NCBI GenBank assembly: GCA_023133295.1
Contig: JAGLWT010000034.1
Span: forward strand, 1-56,903
Direction of reading: 5' to 3'
Source: a bacterium
GTDB lineage: Bacteria; AUK180
Length of the DNA: 56,903 nt
In this document: in pieces, positions 41,596 through 49,622 of the stretch
Position numbering within the stretch: position 1 is the stretch's first letter
Layout of the letters: each line of letters opens with the position of its first letter
The notes under the pieces: generated by a model
Told to the model about the DNA's origin: nothing
The model's input: only the letters and a program-made list of their open reading frames with translations
Database searches by the model: none
Program-made: the position numbers and the translations under genes

Positions 41596-42837
41596 TTAAA
41601 GGTACCTTTCGCCGAATCTCTTCAAAGCATCTGAAAATACATTCTTCGGAGGGAAGGTCAGGCCCGCTCCGATCTGTCCGACACCGGGGTCTTTATGGGC
41701 GATCCCTGTATTTATCCTCGGCAGTATACCGCTTTCCACGACCTTAACTATATCGATGCCTGTGGGAGTTCCCCTGAAATCCAGGGCGGGGATCTTGAAG
41801 ATATCATTTTCACCGACAGATATCTCATACATCTTCAGGGTATAATCGATCGCGTCCTGTACGGTACCGCCCACGAATCCTATTATCGCGGGAGCGGCCG
41901 CCATCGCGAATGCGCCTATGCCTCCGGTTTCCGTGATCGTGGAATCCCCTATATCGGGGTTGGCGTCTTCTTCGGAGAAGCCCGGAAGGTATAAGCCGTC
42001 AACTGATTGCGCAGGGCCGGTGAACCATTCACCGGGCAGGCCGGCTATACGGATACCGAGATCGGTGCCGTTACGCGCCATGACAGTAACGATCGAGCAT
42101 CCTTCAATACCTTCGATCGCCTCGGTGGTACATTTTGCCGCAGGCATCGTAAGGTTCAGAAAGAAATGGTCATTGGCGTCGATGAATTTAAAGACATCCA
42201 CCTTATCCTTATTGGGAATGTCGGCTTCGATGAGATAAGGCCCGATCATCCTGAGAAACAGGGAGGTTCCCGCGCGATTTCTATTATGACCCTCATCACC
42301 CATCTGAAGGGCTTGAGCGATGATCGGTTTCATATAGAGCGTGTCGCATTTTTGAAATATCATTTTTAATACCGGATACAATGTATCACGCATCCAATTC
42401 AATCTCTCTATTACTTCAGGAGCGAATGCACCGTAGCGCAATACCTTGCCAAGGCCTTCATTCAAAGTACAGTATGCCTTGTTGCCATAGGTTTTGTTCT
42501 CTATTATCCAGACCGGCATATTGGGTGTTACCACACCTGCCATAGGGCCTACCGTGCTATGATGATGACATGGGTCAAAATTGATCGCGCCTGAGCTCAG
42601 TTTTTCTACTGCTTCTTTTTCCGAAGATGCCAGTCTCTCATACAGCATTCCCCCGATCATACCACCCTTCATGGGGCCGCACATCTTTTCCCAGGTAACC
42701 GGAGGGCCTGCGTGAAGAAAGGTGCTGTCGTCCAGATCAGGTATCACATTCTTTGCCATATCCAGGCCGGCGATCACCGGCTCAGCCGCTAATATTTTCT
42801 TAAAAGCTTCTTCGTTTATCTTTTTAAAATCCATCAT
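41596..42837 (-). CDS. allG: Oxamate carbamoyltransferase-type subunit AllG (DUF1116, YlbE)
   Basis: The 413-residue protein matches the DUF1116/YlbE family, with ANVIAGLDMAKN-like N-terminus, GPMKGGMIGGMLYE, HHHSTVGPMAGVVTPNMPV and EDANPDIGDSTITETGGIG. In E. coli the former FdrA, YlbE and YlbF proteins (AllF, AllG, AllH) together form the oxamate transcarbamylase that splits oxalurate-type ureido acids with phosphate to give carbamoyl phosphate. All three are present here in one operon. AGGAG lies before the ATG, 10 bp after the FdrA-tail gene. Confidence 0.9.
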   Translation of the reverse strand: MMDFKKINEEAFKKILAAEPVIAGLDMAKNVIPDLDDSTFLHAGPPVTWEKMCGPMKGGMIGGMLYERLASSEKEAVEKLSSGAINFDPCHHHSTVGPMAGVVTPNMPVWIIENKTYGNKAYCTLNEGLGKVLRYGAFAPEVIERLNWMRDTLYPVLKMIFQKCDTLYMKPIIAQALQMGDEGHNRNRAGTSLFLRMIGPYLIEADIPNKDKVDVFKFIDANDHFFLNLTMPAAKCTTEAIEGIEGCSIVTVMARNGTDLGIRIAGLPGEWFTGPAQSVDGLYLPGFSEEDANPDIGDSTITETGGIGAFAMAAAPAIIGFVGGTVQDAIDYTLKMYEISVGENDIFKIPALDFRGTPTGIDIVKVVESGILPRINTGIAHKDPGVGQIGAGLTFPPKNVFSDALKRFGERYL

Positions 42838-42847
42838 TACTCCTAAG

Positions 42848-43039
42848 TTATTGTCCTGCCGCCGAACTCTCTTTTATTTTTCGGATTATCTCAAGCAGTT
42901 CCGGATCACCGTCCGCGGGAGGTGTCCAATTCACATTAATGGATTCTCCGCCGGAATTCAGAATATTTCCGTTGAAATCCTTCAGTCCGATATTCAAGAC
43001 CTTTAATTTCGATACAAACAATTCATTGATATTTTTCAT
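42848..43039 (-). CDS. Detached C-terminal domain of FdrA/AllF
   Basis: A 63-residue protein whose segment KLKVLNIGLKDF...NVNWTPPADGDPELLEII corresponds to the very C-terminus of E. coli FdrA as I remember it (VINIGLRSF...VHYQWSPVAGG). The upstream 505-residue FdrA gene stops exactly where that domain would begin, and the two genes overlap by ATGA. FdrA is thus split into two polypeptides, together 568 residues against 555 for the single E. coli chain. AGGGAG upstream of the ATG supports separate initiation. Confidence 0.75.
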   Translation of the reverse strand: MKNINELFVSKLKVLNIGLKDFNGNILNSGGESINVNWTPPADGDPELLEIIRKIKESSAAGQ

Positions 43040-44553
43040 GACCAGCTCCCTACGACCTTTGATGCGAATTCCACCATGTCGGAATGTGATTCAAAACAGA
43101 ATACTCCGAGCTCCTTCAACTTTGTGAGTTGAGAGGCCATATCCTGAATATCGAGATCTGTTCCCAATACATAGGCACAGATGATCTTGCCGCTGTGCTC
43201 GCTCAGCGCGGGAGAAAGCGCGTCGACCATATCTTCATGCGCACCGTCGCCAAGAACGATATCAAGGAGCATCACTGCGGTATGGGGGTCTTTGATCTCT
43301 ATTTGCAGCCGCTTCCGCCGGGAAGCCGGATCGATCATGGGATGCGCCTTGCCGCGCGTAAAGAAGTCATCTCCCAGATCAATTATACAATGGCCTTCCG
43401 AAACAAGCGGATCTTTAACGGGCCGGGCTGATTTATGATGAAGATTTGTATTGATATCAACACCGTTTGAAGCAAGTATGGTTATCGCCTCATCCGCCAA
43501 TGTACCTCCGGTGTACAACCCTCTGATAAAGAGGCCTGTATCCGGGCGCGGTGGTGTATTTCTGAATTCCGTGGAATAATCAAGCATTTCCTCCGGTATT
43601 GAGCCGTATTTTTCCTGAGCGACCGCCATTATAGCGCAGTGAGAAAGGTTTTTCGGGAAATAAAGATCTCCCTTTCGTGGTGACTCGACATTCTCTCCGA
43701 TGAAATAGATGATAACGGGTTTAGAACCCTCGGAAGCGCGCTTGAAGATTTTGTCGGCAACCTCGGAAGCGGGCGGTTTGGAAATAAGAACGATAATTTT
43801 TGTGCTCTCATCCGCCATCAAGGCATCAAGTCCCATCAGCATTGTAATACCGCCGACTTCCTTGGACAGGTCACGCCCGCCTGTGCCGATCGCCTGAGAA
43901 ATGCCTCCGCCGAGATTATGTACCATTGCGGTTACCGCCTGAAGGCCTGTACCCGAAGCGGAAACGAGCCCTACTCCGCCTTTATTCGTGCGATTTGCAA
44001 AACCCAATGGAATATTATTAATGATCGAGGTCCCGCAATCCGGCCCCATAACTAAAAGATCTTTCTCTTTTCCCAATGTCTTTAATCTTATCTCATCTTC
44101 CAATGAAACATTGTCGGAGAATATCATAACATGGAGATCATTTCTCAATGCGTTCAATGCCTCCCATGCGGCATATTGTCCGGGTACCGATATCAGGGCA
44201 AGATTGATATCCCTGTATGTCTTCAGAGCTCCCTCTATTGATGAGGGCTCGTAAAGCGACGAAGTGGTGGAAGCCGTTTTGCTCATCACTTCCTCTACCA
44301 TGAGGATAATATCTTCCTCGAAAAGATCGGATTCACTCTCCATATAGATGATCAGATCAAGCGGCGCCGCGTCAGCGATCTTGGGGTCTTTCAATCCCAT
44401 CTGTATGAGGAATTTCTTATTGGCATCAGTCCCCATGATCAACTGGGCATCATTGATATTCTCAAGTTTTTTCAGGGCCTTTGAAAATTTCATCAATTCC
44501 ACAGAATCAAAATAAGAATTTTTTTGTATAATTATGTTCTTTTTCATACTCAC
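43036..44553 (-). CDS. fdrA: FdrA/AllF, oxamate carbamoyltransferase-type subunit (main part)
   Basis: 505 residues of FdrA: an N-terminal domain with DSVELMKFSKALKKLE and a succinyl-CoA-ligase-like CoA/acyl-phosphate-binding region with IFSDNVSLEDEIRLK, LVMGPDCGTSI, GLVSASGTGLQ and IGTGGRDLSKEVGG, then SKPPASEVAD and GLYTGGTLADEA. It is one of three subunits of the transcarbamylase. The terminal domain is on a separate overlapping gene. The start is either GTG at 44553, overlapping allH by 4 nt, or the ATG 6 nt later; AAGGTGAG immediately before does not settle it. Confidence 0.92.
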   Translation of the reverse strand: MSMKKNIIIQKNSYFDSVELMKFSKALKKLENINDAQLIMGTDANKKFLIQMGLKDPKIADAAPLDLIIYMESESDLFEEDIILMVEEVMSKTASTTSSLYEPSSIEGALKTYRDINLALISVPGQYAAWEALNALRNDLHVMIFSDNVSLEDEIRLKTLGKEKDLLVMGPDCGTSIINNIPLGFANRTNKGGVGLVSASGTGLQAVTAMVHNLGGGISQAIGTGGRDLSKEVGGITMLMGLDALMADESTKIIVLISKPPASEVADKIFKRASEGSKPVIIYFIGENVESPRKGDLYFPKNLSHCAIMAVAQEKYGSIPEEMLDYSTEFRNTPPRPDTGLFIRGLYTGGTLADEAITILASNGVDINTNLHHKSARPVKDPLVSEGHCIIDLGDDFFTRGKAHPMIDPASRRKRLQIEIKDPHTAVMLLDIVLGDGAHEDMVDALSPALSEHSGKIICAYVLGTDLDIQDMASQLTKLKELGVFCFESHSDMVEFASKVVGSWS

Positions 44554-45431
44554 CTTAAAAAGAGCTGCATCTGCGCAGTAAAAAATAATATCCCGGAAAG
44601 CATATCCTCACCTGAGGAATGCCCGTAATTTGATATGAGCCGGGAGGCTTTGGCAAGTTTTTCTGTTTCTTCGGAAGATACCGCGGCGAGAGCGTCCATC
44701 AGAAGTTCAGGCATGAATCCGCCCAGGATCGACCTTTGTACATTAGTCGAATAAATATTCATCGCTTCATTATTCACTTGAAGCAGATCTGTCATATTGA
44801 TCAAAGGAAAGTACTTCAAGTAGTGAATATAGGCGGCGAAAAGGCCTATGAAAAAATCATCGGTCTCTGGGGTCAATCCTCTTCCGAAGCCTTTATGTTC
44901 GTTCAGAAAGAAAATCGCTCCATCGGGACGATTGTATTCAATATACCGATTGAGTTTGTCAAGCAGATGCTTTATCCCTTTTGAAAAAAGATCCTCACTC
45001 GGAGTTCTGCCGTGCAGTATCAATGATAAAAAAGTCGATTTACACTGCTCCACGGGAAACGCTTGTGTAAAATATTCTCTGGTAGCGGCGGACAATCCCA
45101 TTCGCAACGGAGGAGAGAGATTCGTTAAGCGATTATCGATCACCGTAGATGAAGCGGTTGAGAGCGCCTTGCTGCCGCATTTTATCATATCATCCTCAAA
45201 TGTACATACGCTGTTTCTTTTAAGAGAATACGGCTCGTCCAAATTACAGAATATGGCATTCGGAGAATACGGCACACCTTCCCTTTGAATGGTTATCAAT
45301 TCATCCGTTCCGTCCAGAAGGATATTTACGGCATTCGGAAATGCAGAATAGATCGTTCCCCTTTCATAAAGAATGCTCTCCTGCTGGAATTGAGCGGTGA
45401 CGGCCTGGGCTTTAACGAGGAGTTTTTCCAA
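44550..45431 (-). CDS. allH: Oxamate carbamoyltransferase-type subunit AllH (DUF2877, YlbF)
   Basis: The 293-residue protein has the DUF2877 glycine/acidic motif GRGLTPETDDFFIGLFAAY (usual form GLGPGLTPSGDDFLxG) and a C-terminal YGHSSGEDML, GILFF pattern. Together with AllF and AllG it would form the transcarbamylase complex. It starts at a TTG directly after the xdh Mo-subunit stop (TAATTG), with AAGGAG 9 nt upstream. Confidence 0.87.
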   Translation of the reverse strand: MEKLLVKAQAVTAQFQQESILYERGTIYSAFPNAVNILLDGTDELITIQREGVPYSPNAIFCNLDEPYSLKRNSVCTFEDDMIKCGSKALSTASSTVIDNRLTNLSPPLRMGLSAATREYFTQAFPVEQCKSTFLSLILHGRTPSEDLFSKGIKHLLDKLNRYIEYNRPDGAIFFLNEHKGFGRGLTPETDDFFIGLFAAYIHYLKYFPLINMTDLLQVNNEAMNIYSTNVQRSILGGFMPELLMDALAAVSSEETEKLAKASRLISNYGHSSGEDMLSGILFFTAQMQLFLR

Positions 45432-47756
45432 TTACTTTTTCTCCTTCAGGGAAGAGAGTATCTTCTCATCGGTCAGCGGAAGGGCTTTTATCCGTACCCC
45501 GGTCGCATCATAGATCGCATTGGCGATAGCTGGGGGTATCGAGATCATCGGATGCTCACCGATCGCCCTTGCCCCGAACGGGCCGCCGTCATCCGGCGTC
45601 TGTATAAATATGTGTTTGATCTTATCTGGAAGGTCTGCTGCGGTAGGTATCTTATAATCAACAAATGAGGGATTCGCTATCTTTCCGTCTTTGTACTTCA
45701 GCTCTTCCAGGACCGCAGAACCCAGCCCCTGTATCATTCCTCCGATTATCTGGCCTCTTGCGGTCGAGGGGTTGATAACGGTACCAAGATCAAAAGCGCC
45801 GACAAGATTCAGTATCTTCAACTCTCCCGTTCTGGTGTCAACCTCGATCTCCGCGCCTTCACATCCGAAGGTCCATTCAGCGGCGGCGTGACCCTGTCCG
45901 GTCTTCGCGTCCAGATTTGTCAAATGAGGAGTAAATGTACCGACACCCTCTACCGGGCCACCGATCGTATGCCCGTCCGGGTATTGATATCCCATGATGA
46001 TCAGAGGTAAGGCTATGCTCTTTCCTTTATTGCCTATGACAAAAACCTTTTCACCGTCGATATCCAATTGTGATGCCTTTACCTTCAAGACCTTTGACGC
46101 GACCTTCTTGATCTTCTCGTGGGCATCATCGACCGCGTTTATGATAGCGTTGCCGACCGCCCAGGTTATCCTTGAAGCGACGGTCTGCCATTCATATGGT
46201 GAAAAATCAGTATCTGGAAGCCCGGCCGCATGGAGTTTTGAAACATCCATTTTCAGACGCTCCGCGGCGATCTGCGTCAAAGCGGTTATACAGCCCTGGC
46301 CGATCTCCATACCGGAGAACTGCACGATGACAGTTGCGTCTTCATTGAATTTCACTCTTGCGCAGGAGGTTGCGTTCGCTGGCATGGCGGGAGCTTTTTC
46401 AAGAACCGCGAGGCCCTTGCCTCTCTTGATATACGGCTTAGCCGGCTTCTTTGACGGCTTACCCCATTTGAGGTCCTTGGCAACGGCATCGATACACGCC
46501 ACCATATCTCCCGTGTGTTTCGTTATCTTCTCACCCATGGAGTTTATTGAGCCCGGCTTCAGCACATTAAGCCGTCTGAATTCAGCCGGGTCCATTTTCA
46601 GATCATTAGCGATGATATCCATTTGGGATTCTACCGCCCAATGCAGCTCTCCATGACCGAAGCCGCGGAATGCTCCGCCGACAAGGTGATTGGTATATAC
46701 TCCGTATGTATCGCCTTTGACATTCTTAATATCATACGGCCCGATACAGGTATATCCGGCCGCGCGGACAACATTTGTTCCGTATTCAGCATAAGCGCCG
46801 CCGTCAAAGATCATCTCGATCTCTTCAGCGATGATACGGCCGTTCTTCGCGATACCGGTTTTCACCCTGGCTCTCATCGCCTGTCTCACCGTAGTCCCAA
46901 GAAAGACCTCTTCTCTGGAGAAGATCAATTTTATCCATTTGCCCTTGGCCTCTTTTGCGAGAGCGACTGCAAGCGGCTCCATATTAATCCCAGCTTTGCC
47001 GCCGAAACCACCGCCGACATAAGGGGCGATCACGCGGACATCCTTATGGGAAAGTCCGAATGCCAGTCTCAAGAGATTACGGAGAGTAAACGGAGACTGC
47101 ACCGATGAATAAACGGTGAGCTTATCGTTTCTGTCCCACTTGGCGATCGCGCCGTGCGGCTCCATCGGAACATGCTGTATCTGAGGTAATGTGAATTCAT
47201 TCTCGTATATTTTATACGACTGCTTGAATCCTTTTTTTATATCGCCCTTTCTCAAGGGAAAATGATTAAAGATATTGGTGCCCTTCTTGGGGTAGTATAT
47301 CGGCAGATATGAATACTTCATCAGGTCAGGATGCACCAGTGTAGCATTCTTATCAAGCGCGTCTTCTATATTGTCAACCAGAGGCAGCATTTTATATTTG
47401 ACCTTTATCTTCTTGATCGCGGCAGCAGCGATATCCTCCGTCAATGCGGCAACAGCAGCGACCGGCTCGCCTTTGAAACGAACCTTGCCAGTTGCGAATA
47501 CCGGGCGGTCGACCAGATAAAGGCCCATTTTATGAGAGCATTTGCCCGAATGCGTAACCGCGATAACACCTTCCATTTTTTCTGCGGCAGATGTATTGAT
47601 CGAAATTATTTCCGCATGAGGATGGGGGCTTCTCAGCACTTTTGCGTAAAGCATACCCGGAAATTCATAATCCGCGATATATTTGGCATTGCCTGAAACC
47701 TTATCATAACCGTCAAGGCGATTAACATCCCTGCCTAAATTTATGAAGTTTTTCAT
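45432..47756 (-). CDS. Xanthine dehydrogenase-family molybdenum-binding subunit
   Basis: The 774-residue catalytic subunit of a molybdenum hydroxylase that would insert water-derived oxygen at a C-H next to ring nitrogen. Motifs: HVPMEPHGAIAKW, YVGGGFGGKAG, GGAFRGFGHGELHWAVESQM (the Arg corresponds to the XDH active-site AFRGFG), EIGQGCITALTQIAAE, and GARAIGEHP, whose Glu is the catalytic base. Length and order are normal for the separate L subunit. GGAG precedes the ATG, which overlaps the FeS subunit's TGA. Substrate specificity (purine, nicotinate, pyrimidine or other) is not readable by eye. Confidence 0.92.
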   Translation of the reverse strand: MKNFINLGRDVNRLDGYDKVSGNAKYIADYEFPGMLYAKVLRSPHPHAEIISINTSAAEKMEGVIAVTHSGKCSHKMGLYLVDRPVFATGKVRFKGEPVAAVAALTEDIAAAAIKKIKVKYKMLPLVDNIEDALDKNATLVHPDLMKYSYLPIYYPKKGTNIFNHFPLRKGDIKKGFKQSYKIYENEFTLPQIQHVPMEPHGAIAKWDRNDKLTVYSSVQSPFTLRNLLRLAFGLSHKDVRVIAPYVGGGFGGKAGINMEPLAVALAKEAKGKWIKLIFSREEVFLGTTVRQAMRARVKTGIAKNGRIIAEEIEMIFDGGAYAEYGTNVVRAAGYTCIGPYDIKNVKGDTYGVYTNHLVGGAFRGFGHGELHWAVESQMDIIANDLKMDPAEFRRLNVLKPGSINSMGEKITKHTGDMVACIDAVAKDLKWGKPSKKPAKPYIKRGKGLAVLEKAPAMPANATSCARVKFNEDATVIVQFSGMEIGQGCITALTQIAAERLKMDVSKLHAAGLPDTDFSPYEWQTVASRITWAVGNAIINAVDDAHEKIKKVASKVLKVKASQLDIDGEKVFVIGNKGKSIALPLIIMGYQYPDGHTIGGPVEGVGTFTPHLTNLDAKTGQGHAAAEWTFGCEGAEIEVDTRTGELKILNLVGAFDLGTVINPSTARGQIIGGMIQGLGSAVLEELKYKDGKIANPSFVDYKIPTAADLPDKIKHIFIQTPDDGGPFGARAIGEHPMISIPPAIANAIYDATGVRIKALPLTDEKILSSLKEKK

Positions 47757-48241
47757 TTCCGTCTCCCTTTAACCCTTTTCAATCTGCGGGCCGCTTCCCT
47801 TATTGCCTCAATGATCTGCACATAACCCGTACACCTGCATAGGTTTCCGCTTATGGCTTTTTTGATCTCATCTTCTGACGGATCGGGATTGGATTTCAAG
47901 AGAGAGTATGTTGTTATGATCATACCGGGGGTGCAGAATCCGCATTGCACCGCGCCCTTGTCGATAAAGGCCTGCTGAATGGGATGAAGATGGTCTTTTG
48001 GGGTTATCCCCTCCAATGTAAGTATCTCTACTCCCTCCGCTTCAACGGCAAGGATCAGGCAGGAGCTTGCCGGAGACCCGTTATAAATAACTGCACAGGC
48101 ACCGCATTCACCGGCTCCGCAGCCTTCTTTTGCCGCGGTGAGCCCCAATTTATCCCTCAGGACCTTTAGTAAGGTCTCATTGCCCTGAATATTTACATGA
48201 TGATCTATTCCATTGACATTTAATGTGATATCCTTAGACAT
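47753..48241 (-). CDS. Xanthine dehydrogenase-family [2Fe-2S] subunit
   Basis: About 162 residues with both clusters' ligands: a plant-ferredoxin-type GCGAGECGACAV then SSC, and the C-terminal QCGFCTPG with GNLCRCTGY. It passes electrons from the Mo centre to the FAD subunit. I choose the ATG at 48241 because GGAGGT stands 6 nt upstream; a GTG two codons earlier at 48247 would overlap the FAD gene by 4 nt. Confidence 0.93.
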   Translation of the reverse strand: MSKDITLNVNGIDHHVNIQGNETLLKVLRDKLGLTAAKEGCGAGECGACAVIYNGSPASSCLILAVEAEGVEILTLEGITPKDHLHPIQQAFIDKGAVQCGFCTPGMIITTYSLLKSNPDPSEDEIKKAISGNLCRCTGYVQIIEAIREAARRLKRVKGRRK

Positions 48242-48243
48242 TT

Positions 48244-49083
48244 TCACACCTCCACACCGGCTAACTCACCGATAAGCCGGGCTACATGTGTTTCCACCAA
48301 TTGTTTTCTGTATTCCGCGGAACCCCTCATATCCGAGATGGGTTTAATGGTTTTGACAACGATCTCAGCCGTTTCATTTATCAGAGCAAGGTCTATCTTT
48401 TTGGCTTTGTTTAATTTCTCTTCCGCGGCACGGATACGAAGCGGAGTAATATGACATGCGCCTATCACTATTCGGTATTTTTTCTTTTCCCTGTACACCG
48501 TCATATTAACGGTCGCAAGGTCAACTAATTTGATCCTTGATTTTTTATAGAAGATCCCTTTGCCCGCTGATCTTGGGATCACGATCTCCTTTAAGAGTTC
48601 GCCTTTTTTCAATACAGTTTGTTTCACGCCTTTGAAAAATTCCTCTGCCTTTACCCTGCGCTCTTTTTTGCCGTCGCTCAGAATGAACTTCGCACCCACG
48701 GCGATCAGCGGAGTGGCCGTATCTGCGGCGGGTGAGGCATTACAGAGATTTCCGCCGATGGTAGCGCGATTGCGTGTCAGGGGAGATCCCAGCTTACCTG
48801 CGGCTTCTGCCAGAAATGGTATCTCTTTTCTGATAAACGAAGAGTGTTCGATCTCGGATAATGTTGCCAGGGCACCTATGCGTATCTCGGTCTTTAATTT
48901 TTTGATCCCAGATGGCAATCCCGCAGTTTTCAGGTCAATGATCTTCTCCGGCACAAGTATTCCTTCTCTCATCAATACGATAAGATCCGTCCCTCCGGCA
49001 AGATAATAATTGTTTGCACCTTTTTTATACTGGCTGACAGCACCTTTGATAGTGATCGGGCTTATGAACTCAAAATTCTCCAA
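48244..49083 (-). CDS. Xanthine dehydrogenase-family FAD-binding subunit
   Basis: The 279-residue subunit has the FAD-binding signatures YLAGGTDLIVLMREG (residues ~28-42) and RNRATIGGNLCNASPAADT (about 103-121), then a CO-dehydrogenase flavoprotein C-terminal domain. It is the first gene of the xdh-all operon. The start codon is TTG (49083) with CAGGAGGT 5 nt upstream, which fixes the start. No consensus promoter is evident; a CATAAT-like box lies about 50 bp upstream. Confidence 0.9.
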   Translation of the reverse strand: MENFEFISPITIKGAVSQYKKGANNYYLAGGTDLIVLMREGILVPEKIIDLKTAGLPSGIKKLKTEIRIGALATLSEIEHSSFIRKEIPFLAEAAGKLGSPLTRNRATIGGNLCNASPAADTATPLIAVGAKFILSDGKKERRVKAEEFFKGVKQTVLKKGELLKEIVIPRSAGKGIFYKKSRIKLVDLATVNMTVYREKKKYRIVIGACHITPLRIRAAEEKLNKAKKIDLALINETAEIVVKTIKPISDMRGSAEYRKQLVETHVARLIGELAGVEV

Positions 49084-49622
49084 TTCGACCTCCTGTACCT
49101 TTTTCCTAAGACGGTCTTTATTGTACCATATTATGCGGATAACGGCAAGCAGCCCCGCAGGGGCGAGACTAGTATGAAGTGTGAAGTGGGAAGTGTAAAG
49201 TGAAAAAGATAGTTGAAAGGTTCAAGGTTATGCTTCGCCGAGCACAAGTGCACAAGAAGCTTCGCAGAGGTTGGAGGCTAGAGGTTGGAGGTTAGTGCAG
49301 AGGGAGAGTAAATACAGTGAATAGTGAACCGTGAACAATAATGAGAGAAGAAGGGAATGAGATTCAAAGATGTGTGGGGCTTATAGAGAAATGAAAAGTT
49401 AATAATGAACAGTGAGGGAAAACACAAGAAGCAAACACAAGATGGATCCTTCGCCGAAAAGCTCAGGATGACAAAATACAATGAATAATTGGGAAATGAA
49501 TGAAGGATTGGAAACGGTCATGCAGAGCGAAAGCGTGGCATCCAGTTTTTTTCATTACCTCTTTCTCCCTACTTCAGACTTCACACCTCACACTTCAGAC
49601 TTCTTAATGCCTCATACTTACT
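49084..49622. repeat. Spacer between beta-helix gene and xdh operon
   Basis: A short GC hairpin GCCCC-GCA-GGGGC (49152-49164) lies upstream of the xdh operon. The rest is simple-sequence repeat: GTGAAGTGGGAAGTGTAAAG, GAGGTTGGAGGCTAGAGG, a hairpin-family copy (GGATCCTTCGCCG...AGGATGAC, 49443-49471), and CAGACTTCACACCTCACACT. No gene. The xdh promoter should be in the first 100 bases. Confidence 0.6.
49152..49164. terminator. Short GC-rich hairpin
   Basis: Perfect 5-bp stem GCCCC/GGGGC with a GCA loop. There is no following T-run on either strand, so a terminator role is only a possibility. Confidence 0.25.

Noticed and set aside
45432..47756. Carbon monoxide dehydrogenase CoxL
   Set aside because: The active-site segment reads AFRGFG as in xanthine dehydrogenases; the CoxL signature with Cys (AYRCSFR) is absent.
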